Shown here: piece by piece, positions 24,499 through 33,495 of the stretch
Numbering within the stretch: position 1 is the stretch's first letter
Layout of the letters: every line of letters starts with the position of its first letter
Origin: Gammaproteobacteria bacterium
GTDB taxonomy: Bacteria > Pseudomonadota > Gammaproteobacteria > Chromatiales > Chromatiaceae
Direction: 5' to 3'
Length of the DNA: 34,800 bases
Assembly (NCBI GenBank): GCA_024275295.1
Contig: JAJRZI010000112.1
Location: forward strand, 1-34,800
The notes under the pieces: generated by a model
Seen by the model: the letters and a program-made list of their open reading frames with translations, nothing else
Database searches by the model: none
Told to the model about the DNA's origin: nothing
Position numbers and translations under genes: made by a program

Positions 24499-26076
24499 AT
24501 GAGACACAGCAGGCGACATTCAAGAAAAAACAGACAAAACCTGAAAAGGCTGGCAACTATGTGCCTGGTATTTGCACTGGTGGGGCTGACTTATGCAATT
24601 ACACTGCCATCCACTTCCAATAAGCATCACATTGCAGATGCAAAGCTACCTGGCACGATTGTTTCAGCACATGAAACTCTTGGCTATACCGACAATATTA
24701 GAAACCCCAAGGCAGAAAAGACCAGTAGTACCCTAAACGGCACAACCCGCAATGGGACAGCAAGGCTTGCTGGCAGATTATTGGGTAGTGACAATACACC
24801 AGAAAGTGATAATTACACCCACCCGGACAATAACGACGACAATGGTGGCATATCTTCTAATCCAGAAAACAGCAGAGTACCCGGTGGCCGCGCAGATTCT
24901 GAGAATAAGATTGCCGGGTACAGCAGCACACCCAGTCAGTCAACCAATAGCAGCAGAGGCTCACCCAGCAGCGATCAAGCCGCCGGTAAAAAAATTGCTG
25001 GGAACAGCAGCACACCATCCAGCAAGCCAATCAACAACGGTAGCAGTACACCCTCAACATCAGGAAACGGGGTACCCAGCAGCAACCAGGCACCTGCTGA
25101 TAAAATTACTGAAAACAGCAGCACACCATCCCATAACCCAACCAATGACAGCAGCACACCCTCGACACCAGAAAATGGAGCACCCAGCGGCAACCAAGAA
25201 CCGCCTGAGAAAATTGCTAAAAACAGCAGTACACCATCCCATAACCCAACCAATGACAGCAGCACACCCTTAACACCAGAAAATGGGGCACCCAGCGGCA
25301 ACCAAGAACCGCCTGAGAAAATTGCTAAAAACAGCAGTACACCATCCCATAATCCAATCACTGATGGCGGCAGCACACCCTCGACACCAGAAAATGGAGC
25401 ACCCAGCGGCAACCAAGAACCGCCTGAGAAAATTGCTAAAAACAGCGGCATGCCATCCCATAGCCCAACCAATGACGGCAGCAGCACACCCTCAATCCCA
25501 GCACAAGAAGCACCAGGTGATGCTCCATGGGACATTGCTTTAAATGAGCCTGTTATAATCGATGGTACAGGCCCAATTTCTGGCCCAGTCGTGGCCGACC
25601 CTGGGACTACGGTAAGCCCTGGACATTCACCCGGAACGCTTGATATCAACGGCGACTTTATTTTGGAAGCGGGGGGATTACTGGAGATTGAGTTCGCCAG
25701 TACTGACCCCGGCCTATTTGATATTCTCGATATCAGTGGCAACGCAATCTTTGAAGCAGGAGGTATAATTGAATTCAGTTTTATCGATGGCTACGTGCCA
25801 CTCATCGACGACAGTTTTGAATTTCTTTTAGCCAACTCAATTATTGATTTAAACTGGAACAATCCAAACTGGCTAACTCTGTCAATCATTGGTTTGCCAA
25901 CAGGCTTAGGGTTCACTATAGATCATACCCAGGCTGATGATGGACGCGCGTCATTAACCTTCAGGGTTATCTCAGCATCAGGACAAACCACTACCGTACC
26001 TGAACCCGCAACCCTTCTCTTGGTATGTTTAGGTGTTATCGCCATGGCTTACCGACAAAAACAGCTAAAAGGATAA
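24499..26076 (+). CDS. PEP-CTERM exported repeat protein
   Basis: A 525-residue secreted protein. A long basic n-region (MRHSRRHSRKNRQNLKR) precedes a hydrophobic signal core (residues 19-34). Residues about 60-335 are a Ser/Thr/Pro/Asn-rich low-complexity stalk containing five tandem units of 36-37 residues with the core NSSTPSHNPTNDSSTPS and NGAPSGNQEPPEKIAKN. Residues 350-500 form a beta-rich domain opening with GPVVADPGTTVSPGHSPGTL, a pattern also seen before autotransporter-type beta-helix sequences. The C-terminus VPEPATLLLVCLGVIAMAY followed by basic RQKQ is a textbook PEP-CTERM tail: it is recognised and cleaved by an exosortase during transit to the surface or matrix. No exosortase gene is in the window. 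A sigma-54-like promoter with two upstream sites precedes it. Likely an extracellular matrix or floc component, by analogy. Confidence 0.88.
   Translation: MRHSRRHSRKNRQNLKRLATMCLVFALVGLTYAITLPSTSNKHHIADAKLPGTIVSAHETLGYTDNIRNPKAEKTSSTLNGTTRNGTARLAGRLLGSDNTPESDNYTHPDNNDDNGGISSNPENSRVPGGRADSENKIAGYSSTPSQSTNSSRGSPSSDQAAGKKIAGNSSTPSSKPINNGSSTPSTSGNGVPSSNQAPADKITENSSTPSHNPTNDSSTPSTPENGAPSGNQEPPEKIAKNSSTPSHNPTNDSSTPLTPENGAPSGNQEPPEKIAKNSSTPSHNPITDGGSTPSTPENGAPSGNQEPPEKIAKNSGMPSHSPTNDGSSTPSIPAQEAPGDAPWDIALNEPVIIDGTGPISGPVVADPGTTVSPGHSPGTLDINGDFILEAGGLLEIEFASTDPGLFDILDISGNAIFEAGGIIEFSFIDGYVPLIDDSFEFLLANSIIDLNWNNPNWLTLSIIGLPTGLGFTIDHTQADDGRASLTFRVISASGQTTTVPEPATLLLVCLGVIAMAYRQKQLKG
24964..25503 (+). 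repeat. Five tandem 108/111-bp repeats inside the PEP-CTERM gene
   Basis: Units begin with CCCAGC at 24964, 25075, 25183, 25291 and 25402, spacing 111, 108, 108 and 111 bp, all multiples of three. The last three units share long near-identical stretches (CCGCCTGAGAAAATTGC and neighbours), while the first two are diverged. Recent expansion from the 3' side is suggested. The 3-bp length variation falls in the Asp/Gly-Ser run. Confidence 0.9.
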
Positions 26077-26221
26077 GTTAACAGGCTGTTAAAAAACAGC
26101 AAATCTGCAGACAACATCGCCTTGATCCTGGCTGGAATGGCCGGCACCGCATTATTGTAAAACATAGTATTTAACTCAGATATTGACCACACGCCGAATG
26201 CATATTTTCTTCATTTACAAA

Positions 26222-26248
26222 TAAACTTTTTCACCAACCCGCCGCTGT
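26222..26248 (+). promoter_or_regulatory. Probable sigma-28 (FliA) promoter of the chemoreceptor gene
   Basis: TAAACTTT (26222-26229), an 11-bp spacer and GCCGCTGT (26241-26248) fit the FliA consensus TAAAGTTT-N11-GCCGATAA: 7/8 at -35, and the invariant GCCG plus one further base at -10, with exact spacing. The inferred start lies about 30 nt before GTG 26284. Confidence 0.5.
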
Positions 26249-26283
26249 TTATTCCTGTATAGGATAACTTCAGAGGATAAACA

Positions 26284-27960
26284 GTGAAAATCAAAGCCAA
26301 ACTGATCATAGGCGGAGCAACCATAGGTGCCCTGCTTCTGGCTACACTGGCGATAGCCAGCCTCTCGTTTAGAAACCTCAGCAATGGTTTTGGTGAGATC
26401 GTAGAGAAGGCAGACACAGGGACTGGCAATGCTCAACAAACAGAATCCATGGTTGTTCAGGCTGATAACCATCTGTCTGGTTTATCCCGTGGCATGTCAG
26501 CCATTGCAGAGGACATTGCCCACACCAATCAAACCGTGAAGATCCTGGAACGCAAGATAAAAACCATATCCACCACCCTTGATGATCTAACAGAAAGCAT
26601 GGAAGCGGCGGTAGAAGAGATGCCTGAGGGAGAGGCTCGTTACAGCCTGGAAGATGCCGCAGATTCAGTTGGAGATATTAAGGAGATCATGCGCAGGGAG
26701 GCCTTGATCAATCTTGCCAATACCATGAAAAAGATGGATGAGTTTACAGCAAGTATTGGGGTACAAGTTGGAGGGGTAACGGCACTCGCAGAAGAACTTA
26801 ACAAGGTCAAGCAACTCAGCACCGAGGTAGTCTCCGCCAACCAGGGTATCAGCACCCTGTCAGAAATATTTAAAGACGAGATTAGCGGCTCAAGCTTTAC
26901 CATCAGCGCAATTTTGCTGACCGTTATAGCACTCTCTTTTGTTAGCGCCATCATACTGACCATGACCATTACAAAACCACTGGAGAAAGTAACAGAAATT
27001 GCACGGGATATTGCAGAGGGAGAAGGCGATCTGACCAAACGTCTTGATGAGTCTGGTAAAGATGAAATTGGTGAACTGGCCCATTGGTTCAATATCTTTG
27101 TTGGCAGACTTCAAATCCTGATCAGTGAGGTTCAAAACGCTTCAAGCGATTGCCTAAGTGCCGTGCAAGAGCTTTCACAGACTAATCAAAAAGGGAGTGA
27201 GGGGGTTCAGCACCAACAGATACAGACCGAACAAGTTGCAACAGCACTTACCGAACTGGCATCCACAGTACAGAGCGTGGCCCATGATGCGGCGCAGGTC
27301 GAGCTGGCCGCAGTGAAGGCTGATGAACATGCCAATGAAGGAGAACAAGTAGTCAATCTAACCATGGACACCATTAATGCGCTAGCCCAGGAAGTAGAGC
27401 AATCAGCCGATGTTATCCTTCAGTTAGGTCAACAAAGCGATAAGATTGGTGACGTTCTCAATGTAATAAAAGGGATCGCCGAACAGACAAACCTGCTTGC
27501 ACTTAATGCAGCCATTGAGGCTGCCAGAGCAGGGGAGCAGGGGCGAGGTTTTGCTGTAGTAGCCGATGAAGTTCGTACCCTTGCAGGACGCACCCAGCAA
27601 GCAACCCAAGAGATACAGGCGATGATTGAACATGTTCAATCATGCACAACACAAGCAGTTAAAGTCATGGAGCAGGGCCGCAACCGAGCTCATGAGAGCG
27701 TACAACAAGCAAACAATGCACAGACTGCCTTAAAGGAGATCACCGCCTCTGTAGCGGGGATAAAACAGTTGGTATCTCAGATTGCATGCGCCACGGAACA
27801 GGAGAGCACAGTAACCGAGCAAATCAGCCAGAGCATGGAGGTCATCAATGGCGTAGCAAACGAGAATGGTCAGCTGAGCCAACAGGCCGCAACCAGCAGC
27901 GAACAACTCTCAGCGATGGCCCATCAATTTCAGGAGCTGGTGGGAAGATTCAAGGTTTAG
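26284..27960 (+). CDS. Methyl-accepting chemotaxis protein
   Basis: A 558-residue chemoreceptor. TM1 is at about residues 9-29 ([20 protein letters not shown]). A periplasmic helical sensor (30-203) of no recognised class contains a long coiled-coil region. TM2 spans about 204-230, HAMP about 231-285 ([22 protein letters not shown]). The cytoplasmic signalling domain has its conserved hairpin ([20 protein letters not shown]) near residue 392-412 and flanking methylation helices. It ends [10 protein letters not shown] with no CZB domain or pentapeptide. The start is GTG 26284, preceded by AGAGGA at proper spacing. A FliA-type promoter lies upstream, consistent with flagellar or chemotaxis regulon control. 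The ligand is unknown. Confidence 0.93.
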   Translation: MKIKAKLIIGGATIGALLLATLAIASLSFRNLSNGFGEIVEKADTGTGNAQQTESMVVQADNHLSGLSRGMSAIAEDIAHTNQTVKILERKIKTISTTLDDLTESMEAAVEEMPEGEARYSLEDAADSVGDIKEIMRREALINLANTMKKMDEFTASIGVQVGGVTALAEELNKVKQLSTEVVSANQGISTLSEIFKDEISGSSFTISAILLTVIALSFVSAIILTMTITKPLEKVTEIARDIAEGEGDLTKRLDESGKDEIGELAHWFNIFVGRLQILISEVQNASSDCLSAVQELSQTNQKGSEGVQHQQIQTEQVATALTELASTVQSVAHDAAQVELAAVKADEHANEGEQVVNLTMDTINALAQEVEQSADVILQLGQQSDKIGDVLNVIKGIAEQTNLLALNAAIEAARAGEQGRGFAVVADEVRTLAGRTQQATQEIQAMIEHVQSCTTQAVKVMEQGRNRAHESVQQANNAQTALKEITASVAGIKQLVSQIACATEQESTVTEQISQSMEVINGVANENGQLSQQAATSSEQLSAMAHQFQELVGRFKV

Positions 27961-28004
27961 GTCGTTTTTCAGAAATAATTGTCAGGTCGAATTCAGCTCA
28001 CAAA

Positions 28005-29468
28005 CTAAAAGCTATATTTTACATTCAAAAACAGTCGGTCATTATCACCGATGCGTGTAAACGGCCGTTTATCACCACCATCGTAGGCCACTATGCCGCC
28101 TATGAGTCTGATATTTTCTGTCCATTCATAATCACCCTGCAAACGGGCAACTCCCCCTCCCTCTTCCGGTGTTCCAAACAGAAGTGTAAGCAGGGTCACT
28201 TTTAAGCGGGCATGCATAAACTCTCCTGAGTAGCGCAGGGCAGTTTGCCACTCATCTTTTTTTATACCTTGAGTTGCCAGAGCTAATTTATAGCTGTGCA
28301 GGTGTCGATCAACAACTTCCAGTGACAAGGTCGTATCATCAAAGCCACTATATTCAATACCCAGCAGCATATCGGTCTGCTGTTTTTTTTGACCTGCAAC
28401 GGTCACAAATTCCACGCCTCTAAAGTAACCCACTTCACCTTTCATCAGCCAGTTTCCAAATGCTGCATTTGTGGCAAGACCCAGCATGGTCAGGCGACTG
28501 TGTTCTAATATTGTGGCACCATTTTTCAACACTTGATGAGGCCGGTCATCAAACAGTCGCGCCCAGTAGAGTGAGAGATCCCAACCACTAAAAAGCCCAT
28601 TGAGCGCCACCGCATATTCAAGATTACTGCGATTCTTGTTCGGGGTATTGTCGATTATGGGCACACTCTGCCCGGCATAGAAGTCACTACCGGGTTGCGC
28701 TGTTTTATTAAAGCGAATCTCCTGAATTGTGAGTGCCGATAGATTCCAGCTACCCCAGTAGTAGTCCATACGCGCCATGGTGAGCGGCAGACGCAGATCC
28801 TCAATATCTACCAGCCCCAACTCTCGCTGATCCATTGGGTTCAGCACATCGGTTACTCTAAGGTTGTCTGACTTCCCCCACACCACCAGCTGGCGACCCA
28901 ACTTTAGATCAAGTGATCGGGTCAGACTACCTTGTATCCAGGCCTCTCTGAGTTGTGCCTGGCTCTCCTGGCTATCAAGTTGCGCATGGGTGTAGTTGCT
29001 ACGCCCCTGGATTTGGTAGACAAGATCATGGGAGAGATTCGTCTCTACATAGCCTTTCCAGCTATCAATTAGATCAACCCTAAGCTCAAGTTTGAGAGAA
29101 CCGCGTAGGCGTGACAAACCACGATAATCGGTTTTACCTGCTGCAGGTGAACCCTGTGCATAGTTATAGCTACTGGATAAAATCAGTGCGCCATTGAGCT
29201 GCCAGGGAGAGGGGGAAGTATTGCTGATGCTATTGCTATCCGTTGCCTGTTCGGCATTATCAAAAGCGCCTTGTTCTGATTTTGCATCATCACCAAAATC
29301 ATCCAGCAGATCTTCCATGTCCGGCTTAACTGCATCTTCATCAAAGTCATCCATGACGGCATCCAGATCAGCATTATCTATTTTTTGTTCAGCTGCCAAT
29401 AAAGGATTAATACCTATATATGATATCAGCAGTATAAATAACAATCTGCTTTGCATCACCTGAGACAA
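28005..29468 (-). CDS. Outer-membrane beta-barrel protein (DUF1302-like)
   Basis: A 487-residue exported protein. A signal peptide (LLFILLISYIGINPLLAA) is followed by an acidic segment (residues about 30-75, many Asp and Glu) and then alternating amphipathic strands characteristic of a barrel, ending with the C-terminal signature ..LFLNVKYSF, the terminal aromatic used by the BAM machinery. Internal patterns such as LREAWIQGSLTRSLDLKLGRQLVVWGKSDNLRVTDVLNP match DUF1302-type outer-membrane proteins. I start at TTG 29468 because AAGGA precedes it at the right distance; ATG 29456 is the alternative. It is the last gene of a four-gene run with TetR, RND and LolA-like proteins, and probably forms their outer-membrane component. 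Confidence 0.8.
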   Translation of the reverse strand: MSQVMQSRLLFILLISYIGINPLLAAEQKIDNADLDAVMDDFDEDAVKPDMEDLLDDFGDDAKSEQGAFDNAEQATDSNSISNTSPSPWQLNGALILSSSYNYAQGSPAAGKTDYRGLSRLRGSLKLELRVDLIDSWKGYVETNLSHDLVYQIQGRSNYTHAQLDSQESQAQLREAWIQGSLTRSLDLKLGRQLVVWGKSDNLRVTDVLNPMDQRELGLVDIEDLRLPLTMARMDYYWGSWNLSALTIQEIRFNKTAQPGSDFYAGQSVPIIDNTPNKNRSNLEYAVALNGLFSGWDLSLYWARLFDDRPHQVLKNGATILEHSRLTMLGLATNAAFGNWLMKGEVGYFRGVEFVTVAGQKKQQTDMLLGIEYSGFDDTTLSLEVVDRHLHSYKLALATQGIKKDEWQTALRYSGEFMHARLKVTLLTLLFGTPEEGGGVARLQGDYEWTENIRLIGGIVAYDGGDKRPFTRIGDNDRLFLNVKYSF

Positions 29469-30263
29469 CTACAGTCCTTTTTCAAGACGGCGTAGGCTAA
29501 ACATCTCTTGATCCAGCGCCTGATTAAACTTTACATTGTAGAAATTGAGTTCTGTTTTGTGCTGTGTCTTTTTATTTTTCTTGGTGGTCATGGTACGTTT
29601 TGTTGCAAACCAGATACCATCAATTAACTCTATCTTTTGGGAATCCATGTATTTGATACGTCCACCCTCATTTACCCAGAGTACACCACGCACAATCATG
29701 TAATTATCCTGCCTTACGAATAGTACTGACTTGGTGTAGCCTGTCTCTTCAATCTCTTCCTTTGTCTTTGGGATGGCTTCAATCATCCAGGTCTTGGCGC
29801 CGCGTACCTTTTTTTCATTGAGGATGCGAAAGTCATAGGCATCCAGATTTTTACTGGTCATATCTGAATAATTGAAGTCCGACCCCATGAAGGATCCACT
29901 CTTGTCGCTGGATGCAATACGTTTTGATTTGCCCAGTGCAGGCAGGTACAGCCACTGATCATCGTCCTTGCTGTATTCGTCATAATCGTAGGTCAGGAAG
30001 CCTGTGTCTTTTACATCTGCGGGCATCATAAAAAACATGATGCGCTGTTTGTCCTTACCTTTATCTTTGGTGTAGTTACGAATTTTACGCGCACGCTTGT
30101 TACCATTTTTGTCAATCAGCGTCATAACCATATCCGACACCCCATTGTCACCATCATCACGATCATCTGCCCGCTCCATGATCTGGCGTGCTGTCAGATC
30201 CGCAGCCTGCAACGGTAATACAGTGGTCATTAGCGTCATGCATAGCAATAACATATATCTCAT
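29469..30263 (-). CDS. Outer-membrane lipoprotein-sorting (LolA-like) protein
   Basis: A 264-residue periplasmic protein. The signal peptide is MRYMLLLCMTLMTTVLPLQA (cleavage after LQA). The mature part matches the LolA-like family that accompanies HAE3 RND exporters: LTARQIMERADDRDDGDNGV, RARKIRNYTKDKGKDKQRIMFF, WLYLPALGKSKRIASSDKSGSF and GSDFNYSDMTSKNL. The fold is a half-barrel that carries hydrophobic ligands. I start at ATG 30263 because AAGGAG (inside the last codons of the RND gene) lies 9 nt upstream; ATG 30290 lies wholly within the RND gene. It is tightly coupled to the RND gene. Likely role: periplasmic carrier of a lipid or other amphiphile between the exporter and the barrel, which is inference from operon type. 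Confidence 0.88.
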   Translation of the reverse strand: MRYMLLLCMTLMTTVLPLQAADLTARQIMERADDRDDGDNGVSDMVMTLIDKNGNKRARKIRNYTKDKGKDKQRIMFFMMPADVKDTGFLTYDYDEYSKDDDQWLYLPALGKSKRIASSDKSGSFMGSDFNYSDMTSKNLDAYDFRILNEKKVRGAKTWMIEAIPKTKEEIEETGYTKSVLFVRQDNYMIVRGVLWVNEGGRIKYMDSQKIELIDGIWFATKRTMTTKKNKKTQHKTELNFYNVKFNQALDQEMFSLRRLEKGL

Positions 30264-30267
30264 ATAT

Positions 30268-32700
30268 TTACTCCTTAACAGCTGCTGCATCCAGCTTGTA
30301 AATCAGTGTCATCAAGGCAGGAGCCAGAAAGAAATCGGCCAATAATGCCATGGCAATAGAAAACCCTGTAAGCAGGCCAAAATTGAATAGATTGGTTAGT
30401 ATTGAGAACATATAAATGCAGAAGCCAATACAAAGCACGATGGATGTTACCAACATGGCCCGCCCGGAAGTCAGCAATGTATGGCGTACTGCATCTGCGA
30501 CATCACCTGTCTCTCCATAATAGCGGCGGAAGTTATACATAAAATGGATAGTGTCATCCACCGCCAGACCAATTGCGATGGAACCGATAAGAATTGTAAA
30601 AAGATCCATTGGCAAGTCAAGCCACCCCATTACACCGACCGTGAGGATGATGGGTATGAGGTTTGGAATCATGCTGATGAGCCCCATCCGCAGATCACCC
30701 ATCAGCAGGATCATCATGAGGGTGATAACAACTACAGCAATAACATAACTGCGTGTCATGCTGTAAATAGTGGCTGTCATGGTGCGGCCAAGCAGTGCAT
30801 TGATCCCTGTAACTGTGATCTCAACATCATGGCCTAACTGCTGGTGAAAACGCTTTTCAAGATCCACTGACAATCTATCCAGGTATATTGAGTCAGTCCA
30901 TGGCATCTTTATTGTAAAACGTGCTTTACTAAATTGACTATCTACAAAATCTTCCAAATCATCAGAGCCACTATTTTCAAATAGCAGAAACTCCTGTGCA
31001 ATCAGGGCATGGTTATCCGGTACTGTATAAAATGCCTGTCGGTTCTCGTTCAGGGCACGGTTGGTCTCTTTGATAATGTCTACTACAGAGAGCGTCTTTC
31101 CAATGATGAGTGGGCCATCCTTGATCTGTTCAACCTCATGCTTAAGGCGCTCTAATCCCTTTATGATCTTTGGGTTATACAGGCCATTTTCTTTGCCCGT
31201 ATCAACTATCACTTCAACCATACTGGCGCCACCCATTTTCTGATCAAGAAAATCTCCAGCCTGGCGAACGGACATGGATTCAGGCATCCATTTATAGGGT
31301 TCATGCGAAAACCTGACCTGCATTGCACCTAGAATACCAATGACAAGGATTATGCTACTTAGTGCAAGCACCAATTTATAGCGACTGGTTGCAAAGTTGG
31401 CAATGCCAATGGCCATCCTATCCATTCTTTCATGACGCCGCCCTGCACTCACACTCCTTTTTGCTTTTAATGGGATAACTGATAGCAATGCAGGCAACAG
31501 TAAAATGGTAAAGAAGAGTGATATTAAAACACCGCTACTCGCCAATATTCCAAGATCAGAGATTGGGGCAACCTCTGCACCGGCAAATGAGGCCAAACCT
31601 GCGGCAGTGGTTAGACTGGTCATCACAATAGCCAGGCCAGAGTGGCGCATGGCATAGACTATGCTCTCCTCTTTGCCATTACCCTGTTGTAGATGACTAA
31701 AGAAAATGGCCAATACATGTACCGATGCACCAACGCCAACGGCCATTAGAAAGGAGGGTAAAATCTGGGTCGGCAGTTTAAAAGCTATACCCGCTATGGC
31801 CATAACACTCAGGGTAGATACCAATGAAAGGATGACCACTAAAAGCGGCAAAACCACACCAGAAATTCGACGAAACATTATGAATAACGCAACAGCTATT
31901 GTTGCCAGTGCAAGCCTGATAAAACGTGTCATGTTGGTTTGCATGGTCTGTTTCAACATATACATCACTTCCGGGCCACCACCAATACGCACCTGAAAAT
32001 CCGGCCCATTGTAGCGCTCGGCAATCCGATGTACCGCATCCACCAATTCATTGTTCTCTGCATCTGTAATGAACTCGCGTTCTACACTGGCCACCTCCAT
32101 ATCACCCTCAAACACATCATCAAACCCGTCCATCACCTCCTCTGTCTCTACCCCTATACTGCTGTAGACATCAGTTTTAATAACAATAACTGTGGTTGTA
32201 GTGTCACCTGATAGCAGCAAATCACGATAGAGCGGATTGCTTATCGCACGTTGTTTTACTGCAGCTAATGCATGGGCATCCTCCGGCCACTGTTCCAACA
32301 GATCTTCAACAATCAGTGTCGATGCCTCACCACGGGTATTGCGGGCATTGATCAGGCTGGTAATATCATCCAAGTAGGGCACATTGTCACGCAGCTCTTC
32401 ATGCAACTGCTTAAGCCTGGCCAGAAATTCAAGATCAAATACATCCGCTGCAGTGACTGCAACAACCAGCACCCCATCTCGCCCGAACTGATTACGAAAA
32501 CGGTCATAGGCGGTCATTGCTGGATCATCAGCATGCAGGAAACCTTCCGTTGAGGTATCCATGGTTAACCTGGATAACTGTGAGGCAAGCCCTATAACCA
32601 GAATAAAAACCAGAAACAACACCTTCCAGTGGTTGCAATAGATCAGATGCGCAAAATGCTCAAAGCCATCTTCTATTTTTTGTCGTAGCTCAATATCCAT
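30268..32700 (-). CDS. RND-superfamily exporter (HAE3/MMPL type)
   Basis: An 810-residue inner-membrane transporter with the duplicated SSD/MMPL layout: TM1 (about 27-43), a first periplasmic porter domain (to about residue 250), and five clustered helices (about 255-405). Then comes TM7 (about 435-455), a second porter domain, and a last helix cluster (about 640-795, containing IPNLIPIILTVGVMGWL and DLFTILIGSIAIGLAVDDTIHF). The GLAVDDTIH segment is typical of HAE3 and hopanoid-exporter-like proteins; such proteins move lipids, hopanoids or sterols. I start at ATG 32700 (MDIELRQKIEDGFEHFAH); the open frame extends 17 codons into tetR but this is unlikely to be translated. It lies 7 nt after tetR and overlaps the SD of the LolA-like gene. 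Confidence 0.93.
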   Translation of the reverse strand: MDIELRQKIEDGFEHFAHLIYCNHWKVLFLVFILVIGLASQLSRLTMDTSTEGFLHADDPAMTAYDRFRNQFGRDGVLVVAVTAADVFDLEFLARLKQLHEELRDNVPYLDDITSLINARNTRGEASTLIVEDLLEQWPEDAHALAAVKQRAISNPLYRDLLLSGDTTTTVIVIKTDVYSSIGVETEEVMDGFDDVFEGDMEVASVEREFITDAENNELVDAVHRIAERYNGPDFQVRIGGGPEVMYMLKQTMQTNMTRFIRLALATIAVALFIMFRRISGVVLPLLVVILSLVSTLSVMAIAGIAFKLPTQILPSFLMAVGVGASVHVLAIFFSHLQQGNGKEESIVYAMRHSGLAIVMTSLTTAAGLASFAGAEVAPISDLGILASSGVLISLFFTILLLPALLSVIPLKAKRSVSAGRRHERMDRMAIGIANFATSRYKLVLALSSIILVIGILGAMQVRFSHEPYKWMPESMSVRQAGDFLDQKMGGASMVEVIVDTGKENGLYNPKIIKGLERLKHEVEQIKDGPLIIGKTLSVVDIIKETNRALNENRQAFYTVPDNHALIAQEFLLFENSGSDDLEDFVDSQFSKARFTIKMPWTDSIYLDRLSVDLEKRFHQQLGHDVEITVTGINALLGRTMTATIYSMTRSYVIAVVVITLMMILLMGDLRMGLISMIPNLIPIILTVGVMGWLDLPMDLFTILIGSIAIGLAVDDTIHFMYNFRRYYGETGDVADAVRHTLLTSGRAMLVTSIVLCIGFCIYMFSILTNLFNFGLLTGFSIAMALLADFFLAPALMTLIYKLDAAAVKE

Positions 32701-32707
32701 GGGATTG

Positions 32708-33367
32708 TTACCTGGAATGGGTAATCTGAAGTGCAGCCAGAACCAGCTCACTCACCTGCTCTGCTGCCTGGGCCATGGAGACGGATTGACCAGGCGCCTT
32801 ATTCTCAGCATGGCGGGCTAATATACGCAAACGGATAGGTTCATTGACGGCATAGAGCATGATGCTGCCAATCACCATCATATGGACAAAGAAGCTATTA
32901 ACCGGCCGGAACAGACCCTGTTTGACGCCATCTGCCAGCGCATCATCAAGCACCCCAAGCAGCCGGGTCATATGCACCAATGCGTGATCAGGCAGATGAC
33001 GACCACCACCAGCCACCTCACGTAGCATGATTGGTGCGGTACATCCCATCTCCTTGGTATTGCGTGCAATGACAGTCACAAATTGTCTAATCTTCTCTTC
33101 GCAGTTATCTGTCACCGATACCGCAGAGCAGACATCATCTGCAATACAACCCAAGACCCTATCCAGGACAGCGTTATAGAGCGCCTCCTTGTCACCAATA
33201 CGATAATAGAGTGTCGCTTTGTTTACATTGGCACGCTGGGCAATATCATCCACCCTGGCCCCGGCAAACCCTTTTTCAGCAAATTCATCTGCTGCAGCCC
33301 GTAATATGGCATCATCACAGCTCTTTCGGCGCACAGCCTCTGAAGCATCCAGCATAAGTCTAACCAT
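32708..33367 (-). CDS. TetR-family transcriptional regulator
   Basis: A 219-residue repressor. The N-terminal helix-turn-helix domain (residues about 16-62) has the family pattern ILRAAADEFAEKGFAGARVDDIAQRANVNKATLYYRIGDKEALY. The C-terminal helical region (about 75-210) is the ligand-binding and dimerisation domain. It is the first gene of the operon encoding the RND exporter, LolA-like protein and barrel. An inverted repeat (33371-33394) begins four bases before its ATG, so it most likely represses its own operon and is relieved by a hydrophobic effector, perhaps the exported molecule. Start ATG 33367. Confidence 0.93.
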   Translation of the reverse strand: MVRLMLDASEAVRRKSCDDAILRAAADEFAEKGFAGARVDDIAQRANVNKATLYYRIGDKEALYNAVLDRVLGCIADDVCSAVSVTDNCEEKIRQFVTVIARNTKEMGCTAPIMLREVAGGGRHLPDHALVHMTRLLGVLDDALADGVKQGLFRPVNSFFVHMMVIGSIMLYAVNEPIRLRILARHAENKAPGQSVSMAQAAEQVSELVLAALQITHSR

Positions 33368-33370
33368 AAA

Positions 33371-33394
33371 GTTTAACTAAACGGTTAGTTTAAG
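33371..33394. promoter_or_regulatory. TetR operator-like palindrome
   Basis: GTTTAACTAAACGGTTAGTTTAAG contains AACTAA and TTAGTT as inverted half-sites around a 4-bp ACGG spacer, with flanking TTTA/TTAA symmetry. It lies directly before the tetR start codon, in a position where binding would block transcription. The classical TetR/AcrR-type layout supports autorepression. Confidence 0.6.
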
Positions 33395-33495
33395 ATTACC
33401 TAAGATTATGTCAAGTACTATGTAAAGCATCTTGACTATATTGTTGGTACGATCGAATAGACTTTACAAACACCAAGCCGGGCTTGGGGGTAATT

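Noticed and set aside
24964-25503. Tandem repeats that might be a CRISPR array
   Set aside because: Units are 108-111 bp, all in frame and within a coding gene, with no unique spacers of constant length and no cas genes.
24975-25742. Long antisense frame (255 residues) over the repeat region
   Set aside because: It is a shadow of the Ser/Thr/Pro repeats in the real gene; it has no SD, and its sequence is only the complement of that low complexity.
26085-26100. GCTGTT-AAAA-AACAGC hairpin after the PEP-CTERM gene as a terminator
   Set aside because: The 6-bp stem is short and there is no T-run, so support is too weak to list as a feature.
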